Assembly: GCA_001600455.1 (NCBI GenBank)
Contig: BCKC01000007.1
Coordinates: 1,738,019 to 1,802,018 of the forward strand
Source of the DNA: Endocalyx cinctus
Lineage: Eukaryota > Ascomycota > Sordariomycetes > Amphisphaeriales > Apiosporaceae
Length of the DNA: 64,000 bases
Direction: 5' to 3'
Under the pieces are notes generated by a model, which was not told where the DNA came from, did no database searches, and saw only the letters and a list, made by a program, of their open reading frames with translations. How positions within the stretch are numbered: the stretch's first letter is position 1; each line of letters starts with the position of its first letter. Made by a program: the position numbers and the translations under genes. Of the stretch, positions 62,137-64,000 are shown one piece after another.

Positions 62137-62356
62137 TCAGTACGCCGAGTAATTGTGCTTGCACGCAGTGTCCCTGCCCACTGCCTTCCATTCGTCAATG
62201 GCTGCCTGGCACGTGGGGTAGCAGATATCCGGCAAGAACGAAGCGCCTCTGTCGACGAGATCAGAGCCGATGGTAGTGGGGGGGTGGGGGCGTTGCTAGG
62301 GCAGTGCCGCTCATTAGGGCTACGATGCTGATGACGGCGGTTTGGAGGAAATACAT
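62137..62356 (-). pseudogene. Small secreted cysteine-containing protein with a one-base frameshift
   Basis: Begins with a clear signal peptide (MYFLQTAVIS, then SGTALA), followed by a Pro run and, in the neighbouring frame, GSDLVDRGASFLPDICYPTC, then DEWKAVGRDTACKHNYSAY and a stop. The two frames meet in a 7-base C run (plus-strand G at 62278-62284) that is one base out. No intron explains the shift. This is either a genuine frameshift or a homopolymer sequencing error. Function is unknown. Confidence 0.6.
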
Positions 62357-64000
62357 TTTTGCTGAAGGTAGGTGGATGAATGGGCAGGTATACTATCAGG
62401 TGGTATTATGTAGGGGTTGTAGGATTGATTGTTGTAGTTGCCTGAAAACGGCTGGTATAGAAGCGAGTGAGTGATTGATCAAGCGAGTGTAGATACTCAG
62501 GAAGCAAGCTGGGTTCGAAACCGCTCTTCAAAGCCTGTCCGAGGGCGACTCATTATATACCTAAATGTCATCGTCTCCGACTGGAATGAACCATAATCTC
62601 GCAGCTCAATGCAACTGCTGACAGCAGAGACGCTTTCAAGTTATTATTGTCTCTGTACACGAAATCTTCAGCATTTGCTAGGTTGTCGCGAAAACTTTCC
62701 TAATCTCATATTGTGCGCAAGATTGGAATGTACATCTGTCTACATGGTGCACGATCTTTAAGCCTAATAAGACTCCTCTCGTCGCCTTTGAGGCGTGCTC
62801 GGTTCACATCATTCGCGATGTTCGAGATGAGATATCTAAACATTGTGATCTCCTCTCGCAATACTGTTTTGGCTATGATACTGTCGTATTCATGCCAATT
62901 GCTTGATGTGAAACTCAATTCCCATTATTTACCTGGTCTGGTAGGCCCTCACATCTCTAGTGTTTGTCGCATACTACCTGCCGCTATGTCAGGACGAACC
63001 GTACAGCCAGAGACAACGAGCATCGACTCAACAAAGATGCACGCAGACGAGCCACAAGTAATATTCAACGAGTCGCACTTTCGTTCGGTTGTGCCGGCCG
63101 ACATTTATCGCTGACAGGAAGAGCCGTAACCCACCAACTACACTATTGATGTGTAATTATATCTCGGACGCTTTCTGTAGGTACCTAGGTAAGGTAAGTA
63201 AGTACCTCGCATTTCGGGGTCAAATGACAGTGAAACTTGGGTCTGAAATCAACCAGTAAGACTTGAGAATATTTCTTCAACTTGCAAGACACTTCTAATA
63301 CCCAGACTATCAACGGAGACGCCTCTTGGTATCTATATAATCTATCTTATCTCGCTATCTATCCACCTCTTTGCACACCTCCAAACTACTTAAGATATGC
63401 GTGATGCATGCAGAACATTCTCTAACGAATGATAAACATACATGTATTTATACTCACTCATACCAATCAAACGCTGCTAAAACTTCTATTAAGCAGCAGC
63501 ATCGATATAATACAAGATAATACGATAGATGGCGCTTGATCAGGGCAATCAAATGATCCAAAAAAGTTTTTAAACTCGGGCATTTTCAATTTGGAATAGT
63601 TGTAGTCAAAGTGGTGAAAGGTGGCATCAACCCGCTTTTACACAACTTTCAATCCTTACTTAGTACATAATTATTTCCCTAGTGAAGTCAAAAATAATTT
63701 TACTCGGATAAGCTTTTGCTTAAGCATCTTAAGCGTAGAGGGCTATTTTAGGTCCGAGTGAAGTTAATGATTGGAACAGTCCGGATAAGTCGGGACAGAG
63801 AACTTAAGTAAATAGATAAATCAGGAGATTTGACTCAAATAATAATTTAGTTGGTATATATGTAATAACATATCATTTTACGACTTCTATTCAATTATCT
63901 GCTTGTAATGATTCTGTAACCTCAAACCCCTCTCATAGGACGATTCTGAGCAGTCTGTTCCAAGGGGGTAAAGACTTGATGAAGTTTATATTCCGCGCCA
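62357..64000. other. Intergenic region to the window edge
   Basis: Frames at 62713-63114 (plus, 133 residues) and 62706-62918 (minus, 70 residues) overlap, and neither carries a recognised motif or clear splice structure. The last 700 bases are AT-rich with no coding signal. Confidence 0.5.

Noticed and set aside
62713..63114. 133-residue plus-strand frame
   Set aside because: Overlaps a minus-strand frame of similar quality; neither has support.
1..64000. CRISPR arrays, rRNA genes, intact tRNA genes, telomeric repeats
   Set aside because: None seen. The only tRNA-like fold is degenerate, and the genome is eukaryotic, so CRISPR is not expected.

Overview
The window is a stretch of a filamentous ascomycete (Pezizomycotina) chromosome. 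Genes contain short GT-AG introns of about 40-110 bases with CTGAC/CTAAC-like branch points. Housekeeping products are of ascomycete type, and AT-rich transposon relics carry the C-to-T/G-to-A pattern expected from repeat-induced point mutation (RIP). A Sordariomycete is my guess; the sequence alone does not settle it.

Layout. (1) 0-12.4 kb is core genome: the 5' part of asparagine synthetase, a 4 kb gene-poor stretch, the SUMO-conjugating enzyme UBC9, peroxin PEX19, an unnamed conserved protein and a mitochondrial ABC1/ADCK-type kinase-like protein. (2) 12.8-15.1 kb is a compact divergent pair: a UstYa/DUF3328 oxidase and an 88-residue secreted precursor with two copies of a Tyr-containing peptide separated by a Lys-Arg site. 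This is the architecture of fungal ribosomal peptides of the ustiloxin/asperipin (dikaritin) type, and it is the most interesting item here. A small protein with Gly-every-fourth-residue repeats and a CaaX tail follows. (3) 17.2-36.5 kb looks like a polyketide cluster: flavin monooxygenase, Dal5-type transporter (with a damaged splice site), luciferase-like monooxygenase, an 11-exon highly reducing polyketide synthase of 2571 residues with an apparently dead enoylreductase, a stand-alone FSH1/LovG-like hydrolase and a methyltransferase. No pathway transcription factor was seen. (4) 37.2-46.4 kb holds a rhodopsin-like membrane protein, a CorA-like membrane protein and a doubtful ankyrin-type gene. 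(5) 46.4-55 kb is a transposon graveyard: a 2.7 kb Tc1/mariner-type element with terminal inverted repeats, invaded by two solo LTRs that still have 5-bp target duplications, plus a third solo LTR nearby. The mariner element appears to have split an older reading frame. (6) 55.7-64 kb carries an SRR1-like protein, a PEBP-family protein, a secreted alpha/beta hydrolase, a tRNA-like 76-mer, a small unknown two-exon gene and a small secreted protein interrupted by a one-base homopolymer shift.

How the parts may work together. The synthase lacks a release domain and has a hydrolase next door, as in LovB/LovG, with methylation, flavin oxidation and export genes beside it. The ribosomal-peptide pair sits at the edge of this cluster. 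The monooxygenase and the transporter could in principle serve either pathway. All functional statements rest on motifs read by eye; no database search was run.
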